A stretch of DNA of 22,528 nucleotides from JAUUZT01 sp964654015 (GTDB lineage: Bacteria; Chloroflexota; Dehalococcoidia; GIF9; AB-539-J10), in assembly GCA_964654015.1 (NCBI GenBank), contig CAZZHQ010000035.1, positions 1 through 22,528 of the forward strand. Direction: 5' to 3'. This document shows positions 8,111-15,691 of the stretch, piece after piece. Each line of letters starts with the position of its first letter. The first letter of the stretch is position 1. Both the position numbers and the translations under genes were made by a program. The notes under the pieces were generated by a model. The model made no database searches and had not been told where the DNA came from. It was given only the letters and a program-made list of their open reading frames with translations.

Positions 8111-8989
8111 GTGAAGATTGCTGCTTTTGAACTGAATGAGCCTGTGCCGGAGCTACATGAACCGCATGCGTTTGCGGTGCTCCGTCCCTGGATAAATGTA
8201 GGCAGTGCAGGCAGCCTGGCTATCGAGGCCATAGAGGCGAAAGTTGAGGCCCAGTCGTTGGGGGATTTGGCCAAACCAGGGATGTTCTATGATTTCACCC
8301 GCTATCGCCCGCATACCTATATTGTTGAAGGGCGACGCGTGATAGATAAACCTAATACCTATATCAGCTATGCCAGGAGGCCTGGTAAAAACGATCTGGT
8401 CTTTTTTGACCTCAAAGAGCCGCACATGTTCGGCGAGTTCTACTCTGCTTCCGTAGTTAAGGTACTGCGAAGGCTTGGTGTAACCAGATATGTACTTCTG
8501 GGAGCCATGTATGATTCGGTGCCCCATACCCGCCCATTGATTGTCACTGGGTCTGCCACTGGTACAGGCGAAGAACTACTGAAAAGGATGGGGATACAAT
8601 CCAGTAATTATGAAGGCCCCGGCACCATAACTCACCTGATAGCTCAGGAGGCGTCTCAATATGGTATTGAGACCGTTACTCTGGTGGTTCACCTGCCTCA
8701 ATATACACAACTGGACGATGACTATATGGCTCAATTTCGCCTGTTGGAGTTGCTTTGTACTGTCTATGATTTTCCCATAGACCTGGAATCCATAAGCAGG
8801 GAGGCACAGGAACAGTATCAGGAGATAAGTGCGGCGGTGGAAAGGGAGCCTGATCTAAAGCGAGTGGTTCGCAGCCTGGAAAGATACTATGAGTCTCAGG
8901 GCAGCAATGCTGGTATGGAATCGCCTGAACTCTCTCCTGAAATTGAAAACTTTCTCAACGATATCAATAAAGGTTTTAACCAGAATTGA
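8111..8989 (+). CDS. PAC2 family protein (proteasome-assembly-chaperone-like)
   Basis: A 292-residue protein of the PAC2 family, named after eukaryotic proteasome assembly chaperone 2 and widespread in archaea and some bacteria, where the role is mostly unknown. Family-like stretches are RPWINVGSAGSLAIEAIE near the N-terminus, DLVFFDLKEPH, the central YVLLGAMYDSVPHTRP, and ITHLIAQEASQYGIETVTLVVHLPQY. The last ~90 residues are charged, likely helical. The start is a GTG. An in-frame TAA at 8099-8101 rules out an upstream extension, and only a weak GGGTGA site precedes it. No proteasome gene is present in the window, so a proteasome link should not be assumed. It seems to be transcribed alone from the promoter near 7950. 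Confidence 0.82.
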   Translation: MKIAAFELNEPVPELHEPHAFAVLRPWINVGSAGSLAIEAIEAKVEAQSLGDLAKPGMFYDFTRYRPHTYIVEGRRVIDKPNTYISYARRPGKNDLVFFDLKEPHMFGEFYSASVVKVLRRLGVTRYVLLGAMYDSVPHTRPLIVTGSATGTGEELLKRMGIQSSNYEGPGTITHLIAQEASQYGIETVTLVVHLPQYTQLDDDYMAQFRLLELLCTVYDFPIDLESISREAQEQYQEISAAVEREPDLKRVVRSLERYYESQGSNAGMESPELSPEIENFLNDINKGFNQN

Positions 8990-9011
8990 TAGGTTTCTCC
9001 TGATGAGTCAT

Positions 9012-9043
9012 ATCCAGTTTCAAATACTGGATTACTTTTCCTT
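9012..9043 (+). terminator. Weak candidate terminator after the PAC2 gene
   Basis: The inverted repeat ATCCAGT / ACTGGAT (9012-9018 and 9026-9032) has a 7-base loop and is followed by the T-rich TACTTTTCCTT. It lies 22 bases after the PAC2 stop codon. The stem is short and the T run is interrupted, so termination may be partial. Confidence 0.4.
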
Positions 9044-9140
9044 AACTGGTAAAACAACAAATCATTGTCTTCCTGTCTTATTACTGCGTGTCAGCGTGGG
9101 AAACCCGGTAGATAGTTTTGGATAGAAACGGATTTAGTAT

Positions 9141-10562
9141 ATGAAGAAGGTCGAGCCCCGCATTCCCTATAAGTGGAAGGCTATGGTAGTTGGTGCGTTA
9201 GGTATTCTTGTTTCCACCATGGATATGGGGATGATGCGTATCGCATTGCCTAAACTGGGTGAAGTCTTTGGAGTGGGGCCCAATAGTGTAATCTGGGTAC
9301 AGCTCATTTATTTGATGGTGGGAACGGGAATGATGCTTACGGCAGGGAAGGTAGCGGATACTTTTGGAAGGAAAAAGGTATTAGCTCTAGGGTTGGTGGT
9401 TGCCAGTGTGGGGTTAGTCCTTTGCTCGTTATCACAGAACTTTGGCCAGTTGTTGGTAGCCCGCTTTGTATTTTCCATCGGGGCTACCATGGCAATAGCT
9501 ACGACAAATGCCATAATAACAGCAGCATTTCCTGCTAAGGAACGAGGGAAAGCCCTTGGAATAATCGGTGCAGTGGTTTCTATGGGATTGCTCTGTGGCC
9601 CGGCAGTTGGTGGTATACTGCTCGATACGCTTGGCTGGAGTTCCATCTTTTACATGAGGTTGCCCTTTTCGATTTTTGGGGTGGTTATGGTTTTTCTCTG
9701 GCTCAAGGAAGAATCATTACCAGAACGTAGAGGACGGTTTGACCTTGTTGGAGCAGGGATACTATTGCTTGCGATTCCCTCTCTTCTTCTTGTACTGAAC
9801 CGTGGGCATAGCTTTGGGTGGACTTCCCCGCTAGTAGTGATAATGGGAATCGGTGGTTTGTTATTACTGTGTTTATTCATAGTGGTGGAGAGACGTGCAG
9901 TTCAACCGGTGGTTGAGTTAAAACTTTTCTCGAGTCGTTTGTTCAGTGCCGCCAGTGGTAGCCATGTATTGCTCTATATGTCTACTGCGGCTATTGATTT
10001 TACAATGCCCTTCTATCTGATTTATAGTCTTTCACTTCCAGCCTCCGAGGCAGGATTGCTGCTGGTTACCGTTCCTGCCGTGTGCATGGTGGTCTCTCCC
10101 CTCAGTGGGAAGTTATCTGACAGGTGGGGGACCCGTCCTCTATGTGGCTTTGGACTGGTCATGGTTGCCGCTGGCATGTTACTACTCAGCAGGCTCAGCA
10201 TTGATACTCCGGCAACAGAAATAGTACCAGTACTGGTGGTATTTGGACTGGGAATGGGGCTTTTTACCACTCCTAATACAAGCGCTATTATGGGTGCCGT
10301 CTCCCAGGAGAAACTTGGTACAGCCGCTGCCATGGTTGGATTGCTTCGTCAACTGGGTATGTCAATTGGGCTTGCTATAGCTGGTGGCCTGTTCGCTTCC
10401 AGCAGTCTTTTCCATGCTACAGAACTGGCTTCCCGAGGATTGTCAGAAGAAGCGGTGCTGAGCTTGTCTACAGCAAATGGCATGCAGGATACTTTACTGG
10501 TTGCACTGGTTTTCATTGTGATAAGTTTTATAATTTCTGCACTTCGTGGCAGAAAGGGGTAG
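9141..10562 (+). CDS. MFS drug:H+ antiporter, DHA2 (EmrB/QacA-like) family
   Basis: A 473-residue integral membrane transporter of the major facilitator superfamily. Length and hydrophobic pattern fit about 14 membrane helices, the DHA2 layout. Recognisable motifs are the helix-1 pattern STMDMGMMRIALPKL (D1-like), motif A GKVADTFGRKKVLALG in the 2-3 loop, and the antiporter motif C in helix 5 (GLLCGPAVGGILLDTLGW). A second motif-A-like loop occurs in the C-terminal half (GKLSDRWGTRP). It probably exports small lipophilic or toxic compounds using the proton gradient. The substrate cannot be read from sequence. The ATG at 9141 has only a weak upstream GGAT. The stop codon lies inside the following hairpin. 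Confidence 0.9.
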   Translation: MKKVEPRIPYKWKAMVVGALGILVSTMDMGMMRIALPKLGEVFGVGPNSVIWVQLIYLMVGTGMMLTAGKVADTFGRKKVLALGLVVASVGLVLCSLSQNFGQLLVARFVFSIGATMAIATTNAIITAAFPAKERGKALGIIGAVVSMGLLCGPAVGGILLDTLGWSSIFYMRLPFSIFGVVMVFLWLKEESLPERRGRFDLVGAGILLLAIPSLLLVLNRGHSFGWTSPLVVIMGIGGLLLLCLFIVVERRAVQPVVELKLFSSRLFSAASGSHVLLYMSTAAIDFTMPFYLIYSLSLPASEAGLLLVTVPAVCMVVSPLSGKLSDRWGTRPLCGFGLVMVAAGMLLLSRLSIDTPATEIVPVLVVFGLGMGLFTTPNTSAIMGAVSQEKLGTAAAMVGLLRQLGMSIGLAIAGGLFASSSLFHATELASRGLSEEAVLSLSTANGMQDTLLVALVFIVISFIISALRGRKG

Positions 10563-10584
10563 GGTTTACCCCTTTATGTTTTCG
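10553..10584 (+). terminator. Intrinsic terminator overlapping the MFS stop codon
   Basis: The hairpin AAAGGGGTA / TACCCCTTT (10553-10561 and 10567-10575) has a 9-base stem and a 5-base loop, followed by ATGTTTTC. The stem includes the MFS stop codon TAG at 10560-10562. It lies in the convergent gap before the minus-strand VOC gene and may also slow transcription from that side. Confidence 0.6.
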
Positions 10585-10599
10585 AATCAGAACAATGAG

Positions 10600-11055
10600 T
10601 TATACGGCCTGTTTCAGTGGTCCGATAAATTCCACGGTAATATTGTCAGGCCCTTTAATATACCCCAGAACCCCCTGTGGGTTTTTGGGGTCTGATAGAG
10701 GGCGTATAAATGGTTCGTCGCGGAACTTGATACCTTTACGAGTAAGCTCTTCATATGTCTTCTGGATATCATCAACTTTAAAAGCTACATGAGCTACTCC
10801 TGTATTCCAGGTATTTAAGTCTAAAGTTGTTCCTTTGGGATACGTGTATTCCATGAGTTCAAGGACAACGTTATCTGGCATTAACACGTTGCATAGTTTG
10901 TACCCGGCGCCTGGCATCCCAACAAGTTTCTCGGGGAAGCTACCCTGTCTTTCCACTACTGGATTTGCCTTTAAACCAAGTGTGTCGCAGAAAAAGTGGA
11001 TTGCTTCCTCCAGGTTGCTTACTGTGAAGCTAAAGTGATCCGTGCCTGTTATCAT
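10600..11055 (-). CDS. VOC family protein (glyoxalase/epimerase/dioxygenase fold)
   Basis: A 151-residue protein of the vicinal-oxygen-chelate superfamily, which binds a divalent metal with residues from paired beta-alpha-beta-beta-beta modules. Likely ligands are H7 (GTDHFSF), E66 or E69 (VLELMEY), H89 (GVAHVAF) and E142 (ITVEFIG), so the metal site looks complete. Overall similarity leans towards lactoylglutathione lyase or methylmalonyl-CoA epimerase-like members, but the sequence alone does not decide the reaction. The ATG at 11055 follows a GGGGG-rich ribosome site. It lies 86 bases downstream of the pyruvate-kinase-C-like gene on the same strand and may be cotranscribed with it. Confidence 0.83.
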   Translation of the reverse strand: MITGTDHFSFTVSNLEEAIHFFCDTLGLKANPVVERQGSFPEKLVGMPGAGYKLCNVLMPDNVVLELMEYTYPKGTTLDLNTWNTGVAHVAFKVDDIQKTYEELTRKGIKFRDEPFIRPLSDPKNPQGVLGYIKGPDNITVEFIGPLKQAV

Positions 11056-11141
11056 AGCTACCCCCTTATATTAATCTGATGCATCGCATCTGGTTTGAGA
11101 TGAACTTTAAAATTTTTTGTTGCAAGCCTCTATTGAGCTAT

Positions 11142-11708
11142 TTAGAAGCGTGGCTTACAGAGAATCTCCCTTATTTTCAAATCAAAGAAGTCATCGGAGT
11201 TAACGGGTTTCAGCACAAGAGCGGTGTCCGCTCCCCTGCCGGTACCTCCTATTGAGATGACATCCTCATCAGTGCGCACCAGTCCTGCATCAGCCGCCAT
11301 AAGTGCAATTTCGCAGGCCACCTTCGTGCCATGTCCGAAGATGCGCAGAGTGTTGGCTACGTCTTCTCCCAGCAGATACATATCGAATTTTTTCCGCATT
11401 GCTCTGCTCAGTCCGGCGAAGGCATGTGTGGTAGTGAGTATTTGCCCGTCGTGTGCTTCAACTTTTCTCCTGTTTTCCTCAGTGAACTCCTGGGTATTTG
11501 GCTTCTTATATCCTGCGGCGTGAGTTACCAGGATAACTTTCAGGCCGGTGAAGAATTTTACAGCCTCGACAGCGGTTGCTCCTGTTGTAGAGGCTACCAG
11601 TATGGTTTTTATTCCAAGTTCCGCAGCCCTGAGCTTGGCGATGGAAAACACTTCAATTGTATTTTCTGCACCAGCATCGCGGAAATAGCCAATCTTGCCT
11701 TCTATCAT
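11142..11708 (-). CDS. Pyruvate kinase C-terminal (alpha/beta) domain-like protein
   Basis: A 188-residue protein that resembles the isolated C-terminal domain of pyruvate kinase (PK_C fold, COG1751-type proteins of about 190 residues). Supporting segments are NTIEVFSIAKLRAAELGIKTILVASTTGATA at the N-terminus, LKVILVTHAAGY, TTTHAFAGLSRAMRKKF, and the glycine-rich VISIGGTGRGADTALVLKP. It lacks the catalytic barrel of pyruvate kinase, so it is not a pyruvate kinase. In the full enzyme this domain binds allosteric effectors, and what the free domain does is not established. The ATG at 11708 has a GGAGG site 9 bases upstream. It precedes the VOC-family gene on the same strand. Confidence 0.8.
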   Translation of the reverse strand: MIEGKIGYFRDAGAENTIEVFSIAKLRAAELGIKTILVASTTGATAVEAVKFFTGLKVILVTHAAGYKKPNTQEFTEENRRKVEAHDGQILTTTHAFAGLSRAMRKKFDMYLLGEDVANTLRIFGHGTKVACEIALMAADAGLVRTDEDVISIGGTGRGADTALVLKPVNSDDFFDLKIREILCKPRF

Positions 11709-12154
11709 CTTAATAATACCTCCGTGACTTTAAATCAGATACTTGTTGAGGATTAGTTCCGCATCAATGTGACATAAAGCCACGGCAGGGGACTATGCCT
11801 CTCTGTTTCTCCAGTAATATAGAATTATAAGCTGGTAATGTCAATAACTGATTGTTTGCCGGTGCCCTTGAAACCAGGGCAAGGGACAAGTCAGTTGAAA
11901 ACTCCAGGCAGGAATTATTACCATGTATTCTTTTACTGCTCTTTTAGCGGTTTGTGTGTACATGTTTTGGGAGTTTATCATGGAGTCTAGCATACACTGG
12001 TATCTCTTCTCGTGACTCTTGAGATTGCCATCGGGATTTGAACAAGTAATGCAACTAATATTCGAGAGGTTACTTTCACGCTCAAGAATTTAGTATAGCT
12101 TGCCGTTAAATGATAGAATGTAGTTGTGGTATCCATAAATAAGAGGGAAGGTAA
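11709..12154. other. 446-base intergenic region without a recognisable gene
   Basis: This gap separates the divergent minus-strand PK_C-like gene and the plus-strand acyl-CoA synthetase/GNAT gene, so it must carry promoters for both. No supported coding frame, RNA gene or repeat array was seen. Overlapping small inverted repeats occur at 11864-11885 (CCCTTG/CAAGGG with a 9-base loop, or GCCCT/AGGGC with a 7-base loop). No promoter with both boxes at proper spacing stood out. Confidence 0.6.
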
Positions 12155-14827
12155 ATGAAAAGATTACAAGCATTTTTTAACCCTAAAAGCGTGGCGATAA
12201 TCGGAGCTACTGACAAGGAAGAAGCAGTAGGAAAGACAATCCTGGAAAATTTGTTATTAGCCAAAGATAAAATAAAAGTATATGCGGTTAATCCCCGTCG
12301 TGAAAAAGTGCTCGATATAAAATGTTACCCTAAAATCACTGCTCTTCCTGAAATTCCGGATCTTGCTTTAATTGTCACTCCTGCCAGTACTGTACCAGAT
12401 ATTGTCGAAGAAATTGGAAAAGCAGGAGTGAAATCGGCAATCATTATTTCTGCTGGTTTTAAAGAAGTAGGTAGCGAAGGCGTTATACTGGAGAGTAGGA
12501 TCTCGGCGTCATCCACGAAGTATGGTATGCGCATTCTTGGTCCCAACTGTATGGGAACTATTAGGCCTACCACCAATTTAAATACAACGTTTACTAAAAG
12601 AATGCCTAGAGCAGGTCAGGTGGCTTTTCTATCACAAAGTGGAGCATTGGGTTCTGCTGTTTTAGATTGGGCTATTAGTAAGAATATTGGATTTAGCGCC
12701 TTTGTTTCATTGGGTTCCATGCTAGACGTGGATTTTGGTGATTTAATTGATTACTTCGGGGAAGATGCAGAAACAAGAAGTATAATAATATATTTAGAAT
12801 CAATATCAAATGCGAGAAAATTTATTAGCTCTACACGAGGATTTGCGAGATCAAAACCTATCATAGTCATAAAGCCAGGAAAATTCAAGGAAAGTGCCGA
12901 GGCCGCCAAGTCTCATACTGGTGCTATGGTCGGAGAGGACCTTCATGTGGAGGCAGCTTTTGCCAGGGCAGGAGTTGTACGAGTTGAAGAGATTGCAGAT
13001 CTATTTAATTGTGCCTCAATATTAAATACCACCAATCTTCCTAAAGGACCCAATTTGGCTATAGTTACTAATGCCGGTGGGCCAGGAGTATTGGCTACGG
13101 ATGCCTTGATTAGTAAAGGTGGCAAACTTGCCCAACTAAGCAATGAAACAATTTCAACACTCGATTTAATTTTACCTGGTTGCTGGAGTAAATCAAACCC
13201 ACTGGATATCCTTGGAGACGCGGATGCACAACGGTATACCAAGACTATTACGGCAGCAGTTAAGGACACGGGCGTTGACGCTGTTCTTGTCATATATACA
13301 CCACAAGGTGGAAGCAAACCGCTAGATATAGCTAAAGCAATTATTACACAGGCAAAAAAGATTAATAAACCTATACTTACTGCCTTTATGGGAGAGCAAC
13401 AAGTATCTGAGTCCAGGCAACTCTTCTACGAAAATAACATACCCACCTATGATTTTCCTGAGGAAGCAATTAAAACATACTTGTATATGTATCAGTATTC
13501 GAGGAATCTTAAAACGCTATACGAGACCCCAGAAGATATTCCATTGAATATTGAATCACCTAAGAACTATCTCAAAGCTATGATTCATAGATCAATTAAA
13601 AAACAGAATTATTTATTAGGTGAACAGGATTCGAAGAAATTTCTTACTACATATGAAATACCCTGTACAAATGCATACTTTGCAAAAGGACCTAAAGATG
13701 CAGTAACAATATCAGCAGAAGTTGGTTATCCTGTTGTAATGAAGATATTCTCTCCTGATATTTCGCACAAGACAGATATTGGTGGCGTAGAGCTTAATTT
13801 AAAAACCTCTGAAGAAGTGAAGAGTGCTTTTGGCAGAATAATTGAGCGTGTCCATAAAAATAACCCAAAAGCTGTTATAGAAGGAGTTACTATTCAGAGG
13901 ATGGTTGAAAAATACGATTTTGAGCTTATCCTCGGTAGCAAAAAAGACCCTGTTTTTGGACCTGTTATCCTTTTTGGATATGGTGGAATACAAACCGAGT
14001 TTATTAAGGATGTTGCGGTAGGACTGCCTCCCTTAAATCAAACACTGGCTCGCCGCCTCATGGAACAGACCAAAATATATAGTGCGCTATCAAAAGGGTT
14101 AAGGGATAAACCACCTGCAAACTTATCTGTCCTTGATGAAACTTTGGTAAAACTGTCGAATCTAATCGTAGACTTTCCTGAAATTCGAGAAATCGATATT
14201 AATCCTTTAGCTGTAAGTGGCGACAACGTTGTAGCTTTGGATGCAAGAATAATCCTTGATGATACGTTAACAGGAGAAAAAACTAGTGACCATTCACATC
14301 TGGTTATATCCCCGTATCCAACCAGGTTTGTGACCCCATGGCGATTGAAAGATGGCAGAAATGTATTATTAAGGCCAATTAGACCCGAAGACGAACCTCT
14401 TGAAAAACAATTGATAGATGGGCTGTCGGAGGAATCATCTCGATATCGGTTTTTCCACATTCTAAAGGACATTACGCATACAATGTTAACCAGGTTTTGC
14501 AATATTGATTATGATAGGGAAATGGCTATTATGGCCGAATACACTTTAGATGGGAAAAGGCGCAGTGTAGGGGTAAGCAGGTTAATAATTGAATCTGATG
14601 GGCAAAGTGGAGAATTTGCTGTTCTTATTGCTGATGATTTCCAGGATAAGGGCCTTGGTCTGAAGCTTACCGATATGTTAATAGGTATAGCAAGAGAACG
14701 TGGGTTGAAAAATATTTACGCCCTTATTCTAAACGACAATAAGAAAATGCTTGGATTAGCTAATAAATTAGGTTTTAACCGCGAGAGTTCTTCCCCAACA
14801 GAAACTAAAGTGGTTCTCTCTTTATAG
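12155..14827 (+). CDS. NDP-forming acyl-CoA synthetase fused to GNAT acetyltransferase (Pat/YfiQ-like)
   Basis: An 890-residue fusion with the layout of bacterial Pat/YfiQ protein acetyltransferases. From the N-terminus there is a CoA-binding Rossmann domain (about 1-130, IIGATDKEEAVGKTI), succinyl-CoA-ligase-like domains (about 140-450), an ATP-grasp domain (about 480-700), and a C-terminal GNAT domain (about 730-890). In the GNAT domain the acetyl-CoA loop is Q830-DK-G833-L-G835. Both phosphorylatable histidines of true ADP-forming acyl-CoA synthetases appear present: H254 in SHTGAM and H538 in HKTDIGG. The ligase part may thus be active, making or cleaving acyl-CoA with ADP/ATP. Alternatively it may only sense acyl-CoA and regulate the lysine-acetylating GNAT part, as in Pat. 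The start follows GGGAAGG. Codon use is visibly AT-richer than in the trp genes, which could reflect transfer. It converges on trpA. Confidence 0.9.
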   Translation: MKRLQAFFNPKSVAIIGATDKEEAVGKTILENLLLAKDKIKVYAVNPRREKVLDIKCYPKITALPEIPDLALIVTPASTVPDIVEEIGKAGVKSAIIISAGFKEVGSEGVILESRISASSTKYGMRILGPNCMGTIRPTTNLNTTFTKRMPRAGQVAFLSQSGALGSAVLDWAISKNIGFSAFVSLGSMLDVDFGDLIDYFGEDAETRSIIIYLESISNARKFISSTRGFARSKPIIVIKPGKFKESAEAAKSHTGAMVGEDLHVEAAFARAGVVRVEEIADLFNCASILNTTNLPKGPNLAIVTNAGGPGVLATDALISKGGKLAQLSNETISTLDLILPGCWSKSNPLDILGDADAQRYTKTITAAVKDTGVDAVLVIYTPQGGSKPLDIAKAIITQAKKINKPILTAFMGEQQVSESRQLFYENNIPTYDFPEEAIKTYLYMYQYSRNLKTLYETPEDIPLNIESPKNYLKAMIHRSIKKQNYLLGEQDSKKFLTTYEIPCTNAYFAKGPKDAVTISAEVGYPVVMKIFSPDISHKTDIGGVELNLKTSEEVKSAFGRIIERVHKNNPKAVIEGVTIQRMVEKYDFELILGSKKDPVFGPVILFGYGGIQTEFIKDVAVGLPPLNQTLARRLMEQTKIYSALSKGLRDKPPANLSVLDETLVKLSNLIVDFPEIREIDINPLAVSGDNVVALDARIILDDTLTGEKTSDHSHLVISPYPTRFVTPWRLKDGRNVLLRPIRPEDEPLEKQLIDGLSEESSRYRFFHILKDITHTMLTRFCNIDYDREMAIMAEYTLDGKRRSVGVSRLIIESDGQSGEFAVLIADDFQDKGLGLKLTDMLIGIARERGLKNIYALILNDNKKMLGLANKLGFNRESSSPTETKVVLSL

Positions 14828-14899
14828 AATACTTTAGGAAAAGCGACAATATACCCAATACTGGTTGGAGAACCGTCTTTCTATATTTAGCAATAATGA

Positions 14900-15691
14900 T
14901 CAGGTTGCAGGCGAATTATCCAGCGCATTTCTTAATTCAACTATAAAATCATGGACGGAAGCAAAGTTATCATCGCTGGATTCCATCAGCTGGATAATAC
15001 GGCTGCCTACAATTATGCCATCGGCTATTGTGGCTATCTGCCTGGCTTGCTGTGGCGTGGATATTCCGAACCCTACACAAAGAGGCTGTTTTGCTATTTT
15101 CCTAACCCTGGCTACAAATGTATCCAGTTCTGAAGGCAGGCTTTCTCTTGCGCCGGTGGTCCCGGTCACTGAAACAAGATATATAAAGCCACTGGATTTA
15201 TTAGCTACAAGCTTGATGCGATTTTCGTTACTGGTGGGGGCAAGAAGATAAACAAGGTCGAGGTTATTTTTCATGGTGGCTACTTCCAACTCAGAGCCCT
15301 CTTCCGGAGGCAGGTCAGGGATAATCAAGCCATCAATGCCCGCGTCAGCGCTGTCACGACAAAAGCCCTCGCAGCCATATTTGTAAACAGGATTGAAATA
15401 ACTCATCATGACCAGTGGTATCTCAACCTTCTGGCGTAATTGCCTGGCTACATCGATGCATAATTTCAGGGTGACGCCATTACGCAATGCGTGGAAGCTT
15501 GCCTTCTGAATAGTAGTGCCATCGGCCAGGGGGTCTGAGAAGGGAATCCCAAGTTCCACTATATCGCATCCGCTCTTAGCGAGAAGTGGAACTATTTTTA
15601 AGGTTGCTTCAATAGAAGGATAGCCTACTGTCACGTAGGCAATAAGAGCTTTATTACCTGGTTTGATAAAAACGGAGGATATATCGCTCAC
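14900..15691 (-). CDS. trpA: Tryptophan synthase alpha chain
   Basis: A 263-residue TIM-barrel subunit that cleaves indole-3-glycerol phosphate to indole and glyceraldehyde 3-phosphate and passes indole to the beta subunit. Both catalytic acids are visible: E46 in DIVELGIPFSDP and D57 in PLADGTTIQ. The phosphate-binding stretches SVTGTTGAR and VGFGIS are also present. It starts with GTG at 15691, overlapping the TGA of trpFB in the string GTGA, so its translation is probably coupled to that of trpFB. It is the last gene of the operon. No clear intrinsic terminator was found in the 72 bases between it and the convergent gene ending at 14827. Confidence 0.96.
   Translation of the reverse strand: MSDISSVFIKPGNKALIAYVTVGYPSIEATLKIVPLLAKSGCDIVELGIPFSDPLADGTTIQKASFHALRNGVTLKLCIDVARQLRQKVEIPLVMMSYFNPVYKYGCEGFCRDSADAGIDGLIIPDLPPEEGSELEVATMKNNLDLVYLLAPTSNENRIKLVANKSSGFIYLVSVTGTTGARESLPSELDTFVARVRKIAKQPLCVGFGISTPQQARQIATIADGIIVGSRIIQLMESSDDNFASVHDFIVELRNALDNSPAT

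Noticed and set aside
14828..14899. Possible terminator between the convergent Pat-like gene and trpA
   Set aside because: The best hairpin is only GGTT/AACC with a 4-base loop and no T run, which is too weak to report.
14865..15251. A 128-codon plus-strand open frame antisense to trpA
   Set aside because: It lies opposite a certain trpA gene, has no family resemblance and no ribosome site. It is a shadow of the trpA codon pattern.
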